Positions 25,638 through 33,123 of a stretch of DNA of 33,123 bases are shown piece by piece. How positions within the stretch are numbered: the stretch's first letter is position 1; every line of letters starts with the position of its first letter. This DNA comes from Lachnospiraceae bacterium (GTDB taxonomy: Bacteria; Bacillota; Clostridia; Lachnospirales; Lachnospiraceae). Below the pieces are notes generated by a model, which was not told the DNA's origin, ran no database searches, and saw only the letters and a program-made list of their open reading frames with translations. Location of the stretch: NCBI GenBank assembly GCA_017408025.1, contig JAFQVJ010000001.1, forward strand, positions 1 to 33,123, given 5' to 3'. A program made the translations under genes and the position numbers.

Positions 25638-27493
25638 TAATATTCTTCAATCCAATCTTCCATGCGATCCTCGATAATATCGAAGTATGTTGGTCCCACC
25701 TCTAAGAAGAACTGGTGAAATTCCTTTATATCGAAGTCATTGCCCAGTTCGTCCATAGCCTTTTCCTTCAATTCAAGAATCTCAAGCTCACCGATGTAGT
25801 ACTGCAGATAGATACCAGGATCATTGATGAACAGTTCGTATAACTCACCTGAAATACTTGTATCTGTAAGATAGTCCTTTAGGTAGTTTTCGATATCTTT
25901 CACATCCCAGCCCTCATAATTTACGCCGATATCGATTCTTGAATAAAGTGCAAAACTAAACTTATCATCGATAACCATTATGTCAGCAACGTTTTCATCG
26001 ATTCCAGACCAGTTGTATGAGTAGTGCTCTACATATTGTGCCCAACCTTCAGCGTATCCATCAAAGCTTAGGAGAGAACGTACTGGGTTAGGGTTCAGGC
26101 TTAAGAAATAGTTTATCTGATACATGTGTCCAGGCATGCCCTCATGTGCAAGCAGCGGGAATAAGTCCATGTGTGCATATTCATCACTGTTATTGACATA
26201 TATGATATTGTGCTTGTAATTGTCTGATGGTGGCACCAGATAGAAAGCTGGGTTTGATGAGCTTTCCATGGATTCTGCAACATATTTAAGGGTGTAACCA
26301 GTATATACAGGTGCAGGGAAATCTGATTCTAACATATATATGAGATAAGCAAGTATCTCGTCAGGTTCTGTTTTTGCATACACAAGCTCGTCATTAAGCT
26401 TTGTCTCGATATCTGGGTCAGACATAGCAATTGAAGAGTATTTAAGAAGACCACTGTAAATATCCTGCTCTATGGCGTCTATAAGCTCTTCCATAGATTT
26501 CTCTGAACCCGTGTAGAGTCTTATAAGTGATTCATAATACTCTTTACCATTTTCGTAATTGCAAAGACCACCTTCTACAGAGCGGGAACCTTTGATTGCA
26601 GTCAGAGTTGAAATAATATTTTCATAAGCAGGGATGAAATTCTCAGTAGCAAGTGTGGTAATCTGTGTCTTATAGGTTGATTTTTCGTCATCACTAAGGA
26701 AATCGCATCCGTCTATTACCTCTCGTATAACCGGAAGAAATGCTGGCTCTGATGCTGCAAGAATGTCCTGACACTGACCGATAACATCATCTATAGCACT
26801 GTCGGTCATGGCATATCCGTTATCTGCTCTCCATTTTTCATACTCAAGAAGATTGTTTATATAGTCATCACATGTAGATAATGTTTCTATATAATTTGTC
26901 AAGTCATCTTTATCGTTGATTCTAAATTCCGACAATATAAGGTTCAGCTCAAACTGAGAACCTGACGTTGGTGAAAATGCTTCGCCGAAATAGTAAAATT
27001 CATCCAGATCAAAGCAATTTTCAAGAAATTTTTCCAATGTGTCATAGGTTAACTGCTGATCTTCTGTAAGGGCGTCATAATTAAAAGCAGTTAATTCATT
27101 GTAAAGCTCTTTGTCTTCTTCCAAAGCTTTTTCGTAGCTTTCCAGGAAATCGTCACCCCAGATAGAATCATATTCAGTGATACCATAATCCTCCGGATGT
27201 TCTAAATCGAAGTGTGCAGATACAAGGCTTGATGACATAGAATCTATATATGTATCTAATAAAAATTGGTCAAATTCCTCCTGAATCTTTTTGTTATCCT
27301 CAGAAGTGCCACTGTTTGGAGTGTTTCCGTGATGACCAGTAGTTTCATCTTCAGAACCACTTGAGCCAGTGGTGGTTGATTCTGTCTCGGTTTCGCCGAA
27401 GCGGTCATAGCGACTGTTCTGACAACCTGAAAATATAATGACAGAAGACACTAATATGGCTGTGAATTTTATAAGTATACTTTTTTTTCTCAT
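25637..27493 (-). CDS. DUF885 family lipoprotein, putative zinc peptidase
   Basis: A 618-residue exported lipoprotein. The signal peptide ends in a lipobox IFSGC with lipidated Cys24, followed by a Ser/Thr/Gly/Glu-rich linker to about residue 72. The DUF885 helical domain fills the rest. The family's metal motif HEGMPGH is at 450-456 (two His and Glu, as in HExxH-like sites). Aromatic and acidic residues follow in GYAEGWAQYVEHYS, which carries a further conserved Glu/His. DUF885 proteins are thought to be metallopeptidases on the outer face of the membrane. The substrate is unknown. AAAGGGGA lies 8 bp before the ATG. Confidence 0.85.
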   Translation of the reverse strand: MRKKSILIKFTAILVSSVIIFSGCQNSRYDRFGETETESTTTGSSGSEDETTGHHGNTPNSGTSEDNKKIQEEFDQFLLDTYIDSMSSSLVSAHFDLEHPEDYGITEYDSIWGDDFLESYEKALEEDKELYNELTAFNYDALTEDQQLTYDTLEKFLENCFDLDEFYYFGEAFSPTSGSQFELNLILSEFRINDKDDLTNYIETLSTCDDYINNLLEYEKWRADNGYAMTDSAIDDVIGQCQDILAASEPAFLPVIREVIDGCDFLSDDEKSTYKTQITTLATENFIPAYENIISTLTAIKGSRSVEGGLCNYENGKEYYESLIRLYTGSEKSMEELIDAIEQDIYSGLLKYSSIAMSDPDIETKLNDELVYAKTEPDEILAYLIYMLESDFPAPVYTGYTLKYVAESMESSSNPAFYLVPPSDNYKHNIIYVNNSDEYAHMDLFPLLAHEGMPGHMYQINYFLSLNPNPVRSLLSFDGYAEGWAQYVEHYSYNWSGIDENVADIMVIDDKFSFALYSRIDIGVNYEGWDVKDIENYLKDYLTDTSISGELYELFINDPGIYLQYYIGELEILELKEKAMDELGNDFDIKEFHQFFLEVGPTYFDIIEDRMEDWIEEY

Positions 27494-27526
27494 TAAAATA
27501 TGTCCCCTTTCGTTTTGTACTTCCCC

Positions 27527-27578
27527 ATTCTACCATATGGAAGGGGAGGTTTACAATACACTTATTTTATGATATGAT
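27527..27578. promoter_or_regulatory. Divergent promoters with overlapping -35 boxes
   Basis: Plus strand: TTTACA 27550-27555, 17 bp, TATGAT 27573-27578, serving the secreted-protein gene. Minus strand: TTGTAA (27556-27551), 18 bp, TAGAAT (27532-27527), serving the DUF885 gene. The two -35 elements occupy the same bases, so polymerase can hold only one promoter at a time. Confidence 0.6.
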
Positions 27579-27640
27579 GTTGTCATTGAATTGATGTGGA
27601 TATTTCAACTGTTCATTTTCGGAGAGGGAAAGGACAGTGT

Positions 27641-30214
27641 ATGGAATTAGTATGTAAAACAAAAAAATACTCAAAATCTTATCTAAAGCTTCTCATAGCA
27701 GGGCTCTTTTTTCTAATGATTTTTTTTAATGTTAATCCAATGGTGGCAAAGGCAAGTGAGGATGAACTCTATTTTGATGAGGATGGCAGTCTGTATTTTA
27801 ATACGAGAGACAAGAAGGCATCTGGAAGTGTGCGCTATAAAACTATTGGATGGATTATCAAAAGATACGACATGCCTATAGATGCTCCTGAACAACAGTA
27901 TGTTATTGTCACAAAGCAGAATTATAAGCCAGATGAGCCAGACCCCAATAATTCAAAGTATATTTATTGCTATTTCAAATCTGATAAGACTGAGATATTG
28001 AATGCTGTAATGAGTGTGTCTAAGGAGTGGCATACCATATTAACGGGTTATGGAGATGATGTGTACATTGACAGCGTTATGACGGTTGTAGAGGATGGCG
28101 AAGACAAGGGAACTTTGTATGTAGGAGGTTCTTATGAAGGAGAGGTATATTTAACATATGAGGGCATATCCGGTGCGAGAGATTGGGCATCTCCAGAGAG
28201 TTTAGAAGCTCATTTCAATATGAAGATTGCGTTTCCGCAGATTGTAAAAAAATGGGAGAGCTATGCAGAAATCGTAGACAAAGAAGATGTATATTTTAAT
28301 ACTTCCCAGTATTCATCGTTTATGTTGGGGGCAGGTTCAGATAGAAATCAGACCTTTGATGTTGGGAAGGGAATTCCATCAGGTGAGTCACTGTTTATAA
28401 AAGGGCGTGCTGATAGGACACAGAGTATTTTGAAATTGACTTATGTTCATGCACGCCTGCATGAATGCGTTGAGGTGCCAGTAACCTATATATTGCAGTG
28501 GAAGGACTATTATGGTGTGGAACAGCAGGATACAAGGGTTGTATATAGGTATTATGATGTTACAAGGGATTTTTACTATTATGAATTTGGAGAAATGGAT
28601 GTATATACATTAAGTAATATACAAGTGAACAGTAATATATTTGATGGTGACCAGACTATAGACATACCTGCTATAAGTGTAGATGATGTTACGTGGAGTT
28701 ATGTTTCCTATGGACAGGCAAAGAATCATATTGCAGATTGCTCTGTGAATACAGCAGATAGTATAGATACAATTGCGTTGAAAGGAAGTAATGGAAAAAA
28801 ACCGGTTATCCCAGATGCGAATTACAGTACAATTGCAAATACCTTAGTGGGAAATGTATATGTTAGAAATGACAGTGTAAATGTAAATGGAGTAACAGTA
28901 TTGTCTGACGACGTACAAATGCAGCAAGGGAGCAAGCCGAATGTTGTACTGACATCGTCTGATACAGATTTATATGAGGATGATATAAAAATAACCCGAA
29001 GTACTTTAATTGGTGAATACAATGATTGTCAGATGGAGCTGGTATATAAGAATAAGTCAGGAAAAACTCTAACCTATAAGGATGAGTTGAATTTGGTAAC
29101 TATTCATACGCCTGTGTATTGTGACATAAAAGCCTACAGTGACAAGTCGGTGAATCAGGCTGTAACGCCGACTATAGATGATGTGGTGTTGGGGGAAAGT
29201 ATGACCATAACCTTTAATGACTTTGGTATGCATAGAGACATAAAGGGTTATGGTCTTGGAAGCTATGCCAAGTATGTAGGCATGAGGCAGATTTGCTGCC
29301 CGTTTGCGGTGGAGTACAAGGGTGTGAGATATGAGGCAGACACATGGATAAATGTTGATAAATACAATATTAAGCTCAGAGTATGTGAAGATAATGCAGA
29401 AGGCATATATACTATATATGCCAGAACACAGGCATACAATGGACTGGAGGATATGGCACATAAGCCCATAGAGGAAAATGCAAATATGAATATAGAAAAC
29501 TATGGAGCTTGGGACACCACAGAGGTCCGTATCATAGGAAAGCTGCACAATCTACAAATCCAAAATGGAGATAATGTATATGGTCCAGCCCAGATGCCAA
29601 TGGAGATAATTGGTGAAGACAGGGATTCTTATGAACTGTCGTTTGAAACCGTGGGTGATATGTCAGAAAGTGATTATGTGGAAATTAAATATACATATTA
29701 TCATGAGGATAAGGATGGGATATTGACACCGGTAGATGTATATGGTGTGGAAGGCAGAAATTATATAGATGGAGTTATCGCAGGGAAATTTGTAGACAAA
29801 GAAGTCTTGACGTATTCTGTTGACATAAATAAAGAAAATGGGGAAGGTAGTGTAGATGGTTCGGATGACTATAATATGCATAAGCTTAAGTGGACAACAA
29901 AACATCAGCTGTACAATGAATTGCTGATAGTATCTAAGGGAACTTCAATAGAAGAGATAAAAGAGGCTGTTGTAAAAGATAGGATGGGAGATCTGTGCCT
30001 GCGAGGTGGTTCTATTATAGTGTGCACAGACATAACAAGTTATAAGGATGGTGTTCCTCATCTTTCTTATATCAATGAGGAGAATGCAAAAAAGGGATAT
30101 TGCAATATGTGGCTTAAAGAGGGAGGCACAGCTGGCTATCCATGGGGAGCAGTATTAAAGATAGGTCTTGGGGATTATACCTATTATGATTATGAGATAT
30201 CGGGAACACATTAA
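27641..30214 (+). CDS. Large secreted protein of unknown function
   Basis: An 857-residue exported protein. The N-terminus has Lys-rich residues, a hydrophobic stretch LLIAGLFFLMIFF and a likely signal peptidase I site after VAKA. The mature chain is Tyr-, Asp- and Val-rich and looks like successive beta domains. Its first region (FDEDGSLYF, YKTIGWIIKRYDMPI) resembles, from memory, secreted clostridial proteins annotated DUF5704; this is uncertain. No LPXTG, membrane anchor, S-layer or dockerin repeat is seen at the C-terminus. I start at 27641 where AAAGGA lies 6 bp upstream; an in-frame GTG at 27596 has no ribosome site. Divergent from the DUF885 lipoprotein gene. Confidence 0.8.
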   Translation: MELVCKTKKYSKSYLKLLIAGLFFLMIFFNVNPMVAKASEDELYFDEDGSLYFNTRDKKASGSVRYKTIGWIIKRYDMPIDAPEQQYVIVTKQNYKPDEPDPNNSKYIYCYFKSDKTEILNAVMSVSKEWHTILTGYGDDVYIDSVMTVVEDGEDKGTLYVGGSYEGEVYLTYEGISGARDWASPESLEAHFNMKIAFPQIVKKWESYAEIVDKEDVYFNTSQYSSFMLGAGSDRNQTFDVGKGIPSGESLFIKGRADRTQSILKLTYVHARLHECVEVPVTYILQWKDYYGVEQQDTRVVYRYYDVTRDFYYYEFGEMDVYTLSNIQVNSNIFDGDQTIDIPAISVDDVTWSYVSYGQAKNHIADCSVNTADSIDTIALKGSNGKKPVIPDANYSTIANTLVGNVYVRNDSVNVNGVTVLSDDVQMQQGSKPNVVLTSSDTDLYEDDIKITRSTLIGEYNDCQMELVYKNKSGKTLTYKDELNLVTIHTPVYCDIKAYSDKSVNQAVTPTIDDVVLGESMTITFNDFGMHRDIKGYGLGSYAKYVGMRQICCPFAVEYKGVRYEADTWINVDKYNIKLRVCEDNAEGIYTIYARTQAYNGLEDMAHKPIEENANMNIENYGAWDTTEVRIIGKLHNLQIQNGDNVYGPAQMPMEIIGEDRDSYELSFETVGDMSESDYVEIKYTYYHEDKDGILTPVDVYGVEGRNYIDGVIAGKFVDKEVLTYSVDINKENGEGSVDGSDDYNMHKLKWTTKHQLYNELLIVSKGTSIEEIKEAVVKDRMGDLCLRGGSIIVCTDITSYKDGVPHLSYINEENAKKGYCNMWLKEGGTAGYPWGAVLKIGLGDYTYYDYEISGTH

Positions 30215-30234
30215 AAAAACGCGAAAAATTAGCC

Positions 30235-30263
30235 TTGACAAAATCTTGTAATATTACTAAACT
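30235..30263 (+). promoter_or_regulatory. Promoter of the metG T-box leader
   Basis: TTGACA (30235-30240), 17-bp spacer, TAAACT (30258-30263). It lies 20 bp after the secreted-protein stop and about 18 bp before Stem I of the T-box. Confidence 0.7.
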
Positions 30264-30280
30264 ACATTTATATATGAAAA

Positions 30281-30595
30281 AAGCTATGAAGAGAAGAGTA
30301 ATTCCAAAGTATATGAACAGAGAACTCCGTTAGCTGAGAAGGAGACATAGAGAGTGGAATGAAGATGGCCTTGGAGCTTCGCACCGAGTCATATATGCGC
30401 CTAGCGGAAAGTGTTTAATTGTTTCCTAATATCGCTGGTCGCCTGAGATAAGGCTGCGACGGATTACCACCGTTACAGGGTAAGACTGTGATAGCAGTCG
30501 GTGAGGCAGATGGCGCGAGCCACCTGTGAAGTAAAGTGGTACCACGTGAGATTCTCTCCCGTCTTTATATATTTTATAAAGGCGGGAGTTTTTTC
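30281..30595 (+). promoter_or_regulatory. Methionine T-box riboswitch with terminator
   Basis: Stem I starts at AAGCT (30281) and closes with AGCTT near 30375. Its apical CTGAGAAGG element is present. The ATTCC/GGAAT stem places the specifier at ATG 30365-30367; a second ATG overlaps it at 30359. The T-box AAAGTGGTACCACG is at 30533-30546 with the bulge TGGT, whose last base suits a tRNA with discriminator A, as tRNA-Met has. The terminator is a 14-bp stem (30556-30569 with 30575-30588) followed by a T-run to 30595. Uncharged tRNA-Met should favour metG expression. Confidence 0.93.
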
Positions 30596-30623
30596 TTAGA
30601 TAAATCGAAATGGAGGATTTAAA

Positions 30624-32573
30624 ATGAACAAGAAACCATATTACATTACAACAGCAATAGCTTACACATCAGGCAAGCCACATATTGGAAACACATACGA
30701 GGCAGTTCTGGCTGACAGTATTGCTCGTTTCAAGAGACAGCAGGGCTATGATGTATTTTTTCAGACAGGAACAGATGAGCATGGTCAGAAAATCGAACTG
30801 AAGGCAGAGGCAGCAGGCATTACACCACAGGAGTTTGTAGACGGTGTTGCAGGAGAGATAAAGAATATATGGGATTTGATGAATACATCATATGATAAAT
30901 TTATCAGAACTACGGACAAAGACCATGAGAAGCAGGTTCAGAAGATATTTAAGAAGCTCTATGAGCAGGGCGACATCTATAAAGGACATTATGAGGGAAT
31001 GTACTGTACTCCATGTGAGTCATTTTTCACATCATCGCAGCTTGTAGATGGCAAGTGTCCTGACTGTGGACGTGAGTGTCAGCCAGCAAAGGAAGAAGCA
31101 TATTTCTTTAAAATGAGTAAGTACACAGATAAATTAGTTAAGCATATTGAGGAGAATCCGGAATTTATACAGCCTGAGTCCAGAAAAAATGAGATGATGA
31201 ATAACTTTATAAAGGCGGGCTTACAGGATTTGTGCGTATCAAGAACATCATTTAAGTGGGGAATTCCTGTGGATTTCGATGATAAGCATGTTGTATATGT
31301 GTGGGTAGATGCCCTTTCAAACTACATCACAGGACTTGGATATGATGTAGATGGCAATCATGGCGAGAACTTTAAAAAGTATTGGCCGGCAGACCTTCAC
31401 CTTATCGGCAAGGATATTCTTAGATTCCATACTATCTATTGGCCTATCATACTTATGGCTCTGGATGTTCCATTGCCAAAGCAGGTATTTGGACATCCTT
31501 GGTTGCTTCAGGGCGATGGCAAGATGAGTAAGTCTAAGGGAAATGTTATCTACGCAGATGAACTTGTAGATTTCTTCGGTGTAGATGCAGTTCGTTACTT
31601 TGTGCTTCATGAGATGCCATTTGAAAATGATGGTGTTATCACATGGGAGCTTCTTATAGAGAGGCTTAACTCAGAGCTTGCTAACACACTTGGAAACCTT
31701 GTAAATAGAACAATATCCATGTCAAACAAGTACTTTGACGGTGTTGTGACAAATCCAGAGGTACACGGAGAAGGCGGATATGACGAAGGCCTTAAGAAGT
31801 GTGCATTAGAGGCGGTAGAAAAGGTTAGTGTCAAGATGGATAAGCTTCGTGTAGCAGATGCTATAACAGAGGTGTTTACATTATTTAAGAGATGTAACAA
31901 ATATATAGATGAGACAATGCCTTGGGCACTTGCAAAAGACGAGGCGCAGGCTGACAGACTTAAGACCGTTCTATACAACTTAGTTGAGGCAATCTGCATC
32001 GGTGCAACTCTTCTTGAATCATTTATGCCAGAAACAACAAACAAGATTCTCGGCCAGTTAAATGCGGAAAAGAGAAGTCTTGAGGACCTTACAACATTTG
32101 GTCTTTACCCATCTGGAAATAAGGTTACAGACAAGCCAGAGATTCTCTTTATGAGACTTGACAGTGCAGAGGTTATGGCAAAGGTTGAGGAGCTTCAGAA
32201 GAAGAATGCAGAGCCAGAGGTTAAGTACCCAGAGGTAGAGCCAAAGGCTGAAATCTCTATAGATGATTTTGACAAGGTTCAGCTTCGCGTAGGTGAGGTT
32301 ATCAAGTGTGAGCCAGTTCCAAAGGCTAAGAAGCTTCTCTGCTCACAGATTAGAATTGGTAACGAAGTTCGTCAGATAGTATCGGGCATAGCAGCATACT
32401 ACAAGCCAGAAGAGATGGTGGGCAAGAAGGTTGCTGTTATCACTAACCTTAAGCCTGTAAAGCTCTGCGGAGTGTTATCAGAGGGCATGATACTTGCAGC
32501 ATCAGATGATGATGGAAATCTTTCTGTTCTTACTGTGGATAAGGATATCATTGCCGGAAGTGAGATATGCTAA
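30624..32573 (+). CDS. metG: Methionyl-tRNA synthetase with C-terminal tRNA-binding domain
   Basis: A 649-residue class I synthetase that charges tRNA-Met and initiator tRNA. The HIGH-type signature is PHIGNTY near residue 20, and KMSKS is at 300-304. A Cys4 zinc knuckle is formed by Cys128, Cys131, Cys145 and Cys148. The helical anticodon-binding domain covers about 340-510, and an EMAP-II/Trbp111-like tRNA-binding domain about 545-649 serves dimerisation. GGAGG lies 7 bp before the ATG. Controlled by the T-box upstream. In B. subtilis metS follows the rsmI region directly; here five genes intervene. Confidence 0.97.
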   Translation: MNKKPYYITTAIAYTSGKPHIGNTYEAVLADSIARFKRQQGYDVFFQTGTDEHGQKIELKAEAAGITPQEFVDGVAGEIKNIWDLMNTSYDKFIRTTDKDHEKQVQKIFKKLYEQGDIYKGHYEGMYCTPCESFFTSSQLVDGKCPDCGRECQPAKEEAYFFKMSKYTDKLVKHIEENPEFIQPESRKNEMMNNFIKAGLQDLCVSRTSFKWGIPVDFDDKHVVYVWVDALSNYITGLGYDVDGNHGENFKKYWPADLHLIGKDILRFHTIYWPIILMALDVPLPKQVFGHPWLLQGDGKMSKSKGNVIYADELVDFFGVDAVRYFVLHEMPFENDGVITWELLIERLNSELANTLGNLVNRTISMSNKYFDGVVTNPEVHGEGGYDEGLKKCALEAVEKVSVKMDKLRVADAITEVFTLFKRCNKYIDETMPWALAKDEAQADRLKTVLYNLVEAICIGATLLESFMPETTNKILGQLNAEKRSLEDLTTFGLYPSGNKVTDKPEILFMRLDSAEVMAKVEELQKKNAEPEVKYPEVEPKAEISIDDFDKVQLRVGEVIKCEPVPKAKKLLCSQIRIGNEVRQIVSGIAAYYKPEEMVGKKVAVITNLKPVKLCGVLSEGMILAASDDDGNLSVLTVDKDIIAGSEIC

Positions 32574-32612
32574 GAAGCTACGGTTACGGTAGGATTTTAG
32601 TTAATTAAAAAT

Positions 32613-32717
32613 TATAGAATTCAAATCTATAGACGGCATTTTAACAAATAAAAGAAGATGTTAGCTGAAGCTGACCGTGCTCGGCTCGCAAAGTGAAGCT
32701 AATCCTTCATGAATGAG
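32613..32717 (+). repeat. Truncated structured repeat, copy A
   Basis: Positions 32650-32717 match 32857-32924 at 62 of 68 bases. The core hairpin is preserved (GTTAGCT against AGCTGAC, one G-U pair), but the 5' GCACG arm and the perfect TATAGGAAAG palindrome are missing. A short TATAGA/TCTATA palindrome at 32613-32631 may be an eroded form of the latter. Confidence 0.75.
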
Positions 32718-32748
32718 CAATGTCATTAAGATAAGATAACTATAATCT

Positions 32749-32786
32749 AGAACAGATGTGAAACTAATCATGTCTGTTCTTTTTTT
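32749..32786 (+). terminator. Intrinsic terminator downstream of metG
   Basis: AGAACAGA (32749-32756) pairs with TCTGTTCT (32773-32780), then a run of T to 32786. The T-run is shared with the left end of the next palindrome. It lies 175 bp after the metG stop, beyond repeat copy A. Confidence 0.65.
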
Positions 32787-32828
32787 GTTGTATAGGAAAG
32801 TTCTCGAAACTTTCCTATACAACAAAAA
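32782..32828 (+). repeat. TATAGGAAAG palindrome, copy 3 (21-bp perfect stem)
   Basis: Positions 32782-32802 and 32808-32828 are exact reverse complements around a 5-nt loop. The core is identical to that in the pyrG and glnA leaders, and the outer arm sequence is different in each. Confidence 0.85.
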
Positions 32829-32843
32829 TGCTCCGCAAAGGAT

Positions 32844-32926
32844 GAGCACTCGCACGAAAAGAAGATGTCAGCTGAAGCTGACCGTGCTCGGCTCTCAAAG
32901 TGGAGCAAGTCCCTCATGAATGAGGG
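32844..32926 (+). repeat. Structured repeat module B, full copy
   Basis: GCACG (32852-32856) pairs with CGTGC (32883-32887). Between them lie the unpaired AAAAGAAGAT and hairpin GTCAGCT/AGCTGAC with loop GA. An outer GAGC/GCTC pair is possible. A second 7-bp hairpin CCCTCAT/ATGAGGG with loop GA follows at 32911-32926. Same layout as the glnA leader module at 8228. Confidence 0.75.
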
Positions 32927-32939
32927 ATTTAGGGAGTTG

Positions 32940-32957
32940 AAGTGGACTTGTCCACTT
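32940..32957 (+). other. Short stem-loop AAGTGGA/TCCACTT
   Basis: A perfect 7-bp stem with loop CTTG between the repeat and the replication-protein fragment. A weak T-rich stretch follows. It may be a terminator or part of the repeat. Confidence 0.45.
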
Positions 32958-32990
32958 TGTTCTTGTATATGTTATAATCGTGTCTATTAG

Positions 32991-33123
32991 TTTCTAAAAA
33001 ATGTAAAAGACCAAAACCCAGATTTTAAATATCTATTTGTTCCAGAGTTGCACAAGAGCAAGCGTTGGCATTTTCATGGTATCGGTGTTAATTGTGATAA
33101 GTTGAAATTTGAAAATAGTGGCA
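32991..33123 (+). pseudogene. Fragment of a rolling-circle (HUH) replication protein, 5'-truncated, runs off the window
   Basis: From just after a TAG at 32988, 44 codons read to the window edge. The segment FKYLFVPELHKSKRWHFHG matches the style of Rep proteins of small rolling-circle phages, plasmids and integrated elements in Firmicutes. The His-Phe-His at 33069-33077 is the metal-binding HUH motif. No start codon or ribosome site fits this frame between the stop and the match, and the N-terminal portion expected of such proteins is absent. It is therefore probably a remnant. The other half of the gene lies outside the window. Confidence 0.55.

Noticed and set aside
32865-32990. Open frame of 41 codons over repeat module B, in frame with the Rep fragment.
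   Set aside because: No ribosome site; the corresponding frames in the other two copies stop after about 12 codons. The sequence is explained by the hairpin repeat. Being in frame with the Rep fragment has a one-in-three chance.
32574-33123. Intact insertion sequence after metG.
   Set aside because: No transposase frame and no terminal inverted repeats with target duplication; only palindromes and a Rep-like fragment are present.

Overview
The window looks like chromosomal DNA of a low-to-moderate GC Gram-positive anaerobe of the class Clostridia, most likely Lachnospiraceae. The evidence is AGA-rich codon use, strong AGGAGG-type ribosome sites, consensus sigma-A promoters, archaeal-type AspRS with GatCAB, DapL, a T-box in front of metG, and a gene order matching the B. 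subtilis yaaO-to-metS segment. The placement is inferred from content only; no search was run.

Region 1 (1-8040): pyrG, gltB and gltD form one transcription unit behind a strong promoter and a transcription attenuator. Region 2 (8041-16392): glnA, an ANTAR antiterminator of the NitR type, a probably non-discriminating aspS, dapL, gatC, gatA and gatB run in one direction from a perfect consensus promoter and a second attenuator to a strong terminator. Both leaders carry the same small hairpin: stem GAC/GTC with hexaloop AANGGC, A at loop position 1 and G at position 4. Its 3' arm is also the 5' arm of an intrinsic terminator. This is the arrangement expected of an ANTAR-protein target, and the ANTAR gene lies inside the second unit. 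The two units make glutamate and glutamine and contain enzymes that spend the glutamine amide (CTP synthase, GOGAT, tRNA amidotransferase). I read this as one compact nitrogen regulon.

Region 3 (16393-24262): an HD-domain hydrolase and a stand-alone receiver protein, flanked by AAAAAGCAAC repeats, then a yaaO/holB/rsmI-like housekeeping cluster: PLP decarboxylase, guanylate-kinase-like protein, yaaR, holB, ricT, yabB-type methyltransferase and rsmI.

Region 4 (24263-30214): a block that separates rsmI from metG. On the minus strand are a DUF885 lipoprotein, a solo spmA, a MarR regulator and a 50-residue protein. On the plus strand is a large secreted protein of unknown function, divergent from the lipoprotein gene with overlapping promoters.

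Region 5 (30215-33123): a methionine T-box and metG, then about 550 bp of dense structured repeats and a 5'-truncated fragment of a rolling-circle (HUH) replication protein that runs off the window. The same repeat family occurs in the pyrG and glnA leaders. No rRNA, tRNA, CRISPR array or intact insertion sequence was seen.
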